From contig RSEF01000012.1 of assembly GCA_003993805.1 (NCBI GenBank), positions 6,633,724-6,697,723 of the forward strand: a stretch of 64,000 bases of DNA, in the 5' to 3' direction. Made by a program: the position numbers and the translations under genes. The notes beneath the pieces are model-generated. The model was not told where the DNA came from. It was given only the letters and a program-made list of their open reading frames with translations, and ran no database searches. The DNA comes from Himantopus leucocephalus (taxonomy: Eukaryota > Chordata > Aves > Charadriiformes > Recurvirostridae). This document shows, piece by piece, positions 63,677-64,000 of the stretch (positions are counted from its first letter, which is position 1; every line of letters starts with the position of its first letter).

Positions 63677-63814
63677 ATATTGATGAATGCAAGAGAGGAA
63701 CTCACAGTTGTAAAGTAAACTTCGTTTGTCAGAATACAGAAGGATCATTCTACTGTGAGTCAAAGCAGCGCTGCATGGATGGATTTTTACAAGACCCTGA
63801 GGGAAACTGTGTTG
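63677..63814 (+). CDS. FBLN2: FBLN2 exon 11: calcium-binding EGF5
   Basis: The exon is 138 nt, phase 1 in and phase 1 out. The acceptor is gattaacag, with a moderate pyrimidine tract, and the donor is gtgagt. It encodes DIDECKRGTHSCKVNFVC, then QNTEGSFYCESKQRC and MDGFLQDPEGNCV. It has six Cys and the full calcium-binding EGF pattern. The block CMDGFLQDPEGNCV is the same in mammalian fibulin-2 as I know it. This is the last exon in the window. The next EGF exon (the DINEC module in mammals) should lie beyond position 64,000. Confidence 0.97.
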
Positions 63815-64000
63815 GTGAGTGTGACCAGCAATGTGTTCGTAGCATGTGCAGCAGCACCGGCCAACTCCTCTTCCTTTTAACCTGTCCAAGGGCTGTATAT
63901 TGACCACATGTAATTCTCCTCAAATCCTGCTGTGAATTAAATTAAAAAATTGCTGTCCTTTTAAAGATATGTATACTTGCCTATTGCATTTGAAAGCACA
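63815..64000 (+). other. FBLN2: FBLN2 intron 11, start only
   Basis: It begins with the donor gtgagt after exon 11 and runs off the window end. No further exon is present. Confidence 0.9.

Larger units (their letters stand above)
39999..63814 (+). other. FBLN2: FBLN2 gene, internal part (exons 3-11, partial)
   Basis: Nine exons chain together in one frame with canonical AG/GT introns. The order of modules (three anaphylatoxin-like modules, EGF1, linker, EGF2, then calcium-binding EGF modules) is that of fibulin-2. Fibulin-1 lacks the long linker between EGF1 and EGF2 and differs in the anaphylatoxin sequence. Local matches to mammalian fibulin-2 as I know it include LCQHLCINTVGSY, NLGYPC, HVMLSCCEG and CMDGFLQDPEGNCV. 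Fibulin-2 is secreted, forms disulfide-linked dimers and binds fibronectin, fibrillin, elastin and proteoglycans in basement membrane and elastic fibres. The signal peptide and N domain are before the window, and later EGF modules and the fibulin C-terminal module are after it. Intron sizes are 4,650, 4,064, 1,425, 2,458, 450, 1,408, 5,931 and 2,161 bp. Exon numbers follow the mammalian gene and are inferred. Confidence 0.96.

Noticed and set aside
1..64000. Search for CRISPR arrays, prokaryotic operons, tRNA or rRNA genes, and viral insertions
   Set aside because: No regularly spaced repeats, no ribosome-binding-site-led gene clusters, no cloverleaf-like or rRNA-like sequence, and no retroviral LTR pair or gag/pol/env frames were seen. 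The only polymerase-like frame is the CR1 fragment.

Overview
The window is a stretch of vertebrate nuclear DNA, most likely from a bird. It is AT-leaning, dominated by introns, has no operon-like gene packing, and its only recognisable interspersed repeats are CR1 LINE fragments, the usual repeat of bird genomes (CR1 also occurs in other reptiles). I see no Alu, B1 or L1. Four single N bases mark assembly joins.

The one real gene is the middle part of FBLN2 (fibulin-2, an extracellular-matrix and elastic-fibre glycoprotein) on the + strand. Nine consecutive coding exons can be placed to the base between 39,999 and 63,814. They have canonical AG/GT borders and an unbroken reading frame of 1,269 nt (about 423 codons). 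By comparison with the mammalian gene they correspond to exons 3-11. Exons 3-5 carry the three anaphylatoxin-like modules. Exon 6 carries EGF1, exon 7 a Pro-rich linker plus the first Cys of EGF2, exon 8 the rest of EGF2, and exons 9, 10 and 11 one calcium-binding EGF module each. The signal peptide and N-terminal Na/Nb domain (exon 2) lie upstream of the window. The remaining EGF modules and the fibulin C-terminal module lie downstream.

Positions 1-39,998 contain no convincing exon on either strand. Because exon 3 needs an upstream coding exon, this is best read as intron 2, at least 40 kb long. It holds a 5'-truncated CR1 copy (32.2-32.7 kb), an inverted CR1 pair that looks like a twin-primed insertion (36.95-37.44 kb), a few microsatellites and minisatellites, and AT-rich unique DNA.

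Points worth a second look are: the exon matching the mammalian alternatively spliced EGF3 exon, which has a poor acceptor here; a tandem acceptor at exon 6; a Gly-to-Glu change in EGF1; an exon-like segment with a perfect Kozak ATG inside intron 4; the CR1 5' inversion; and two near-perfect duplications that abut single Ns and are probably assembly artefacts. I found no prokaryotic, viral, CRISPR-like or otherwise new system.
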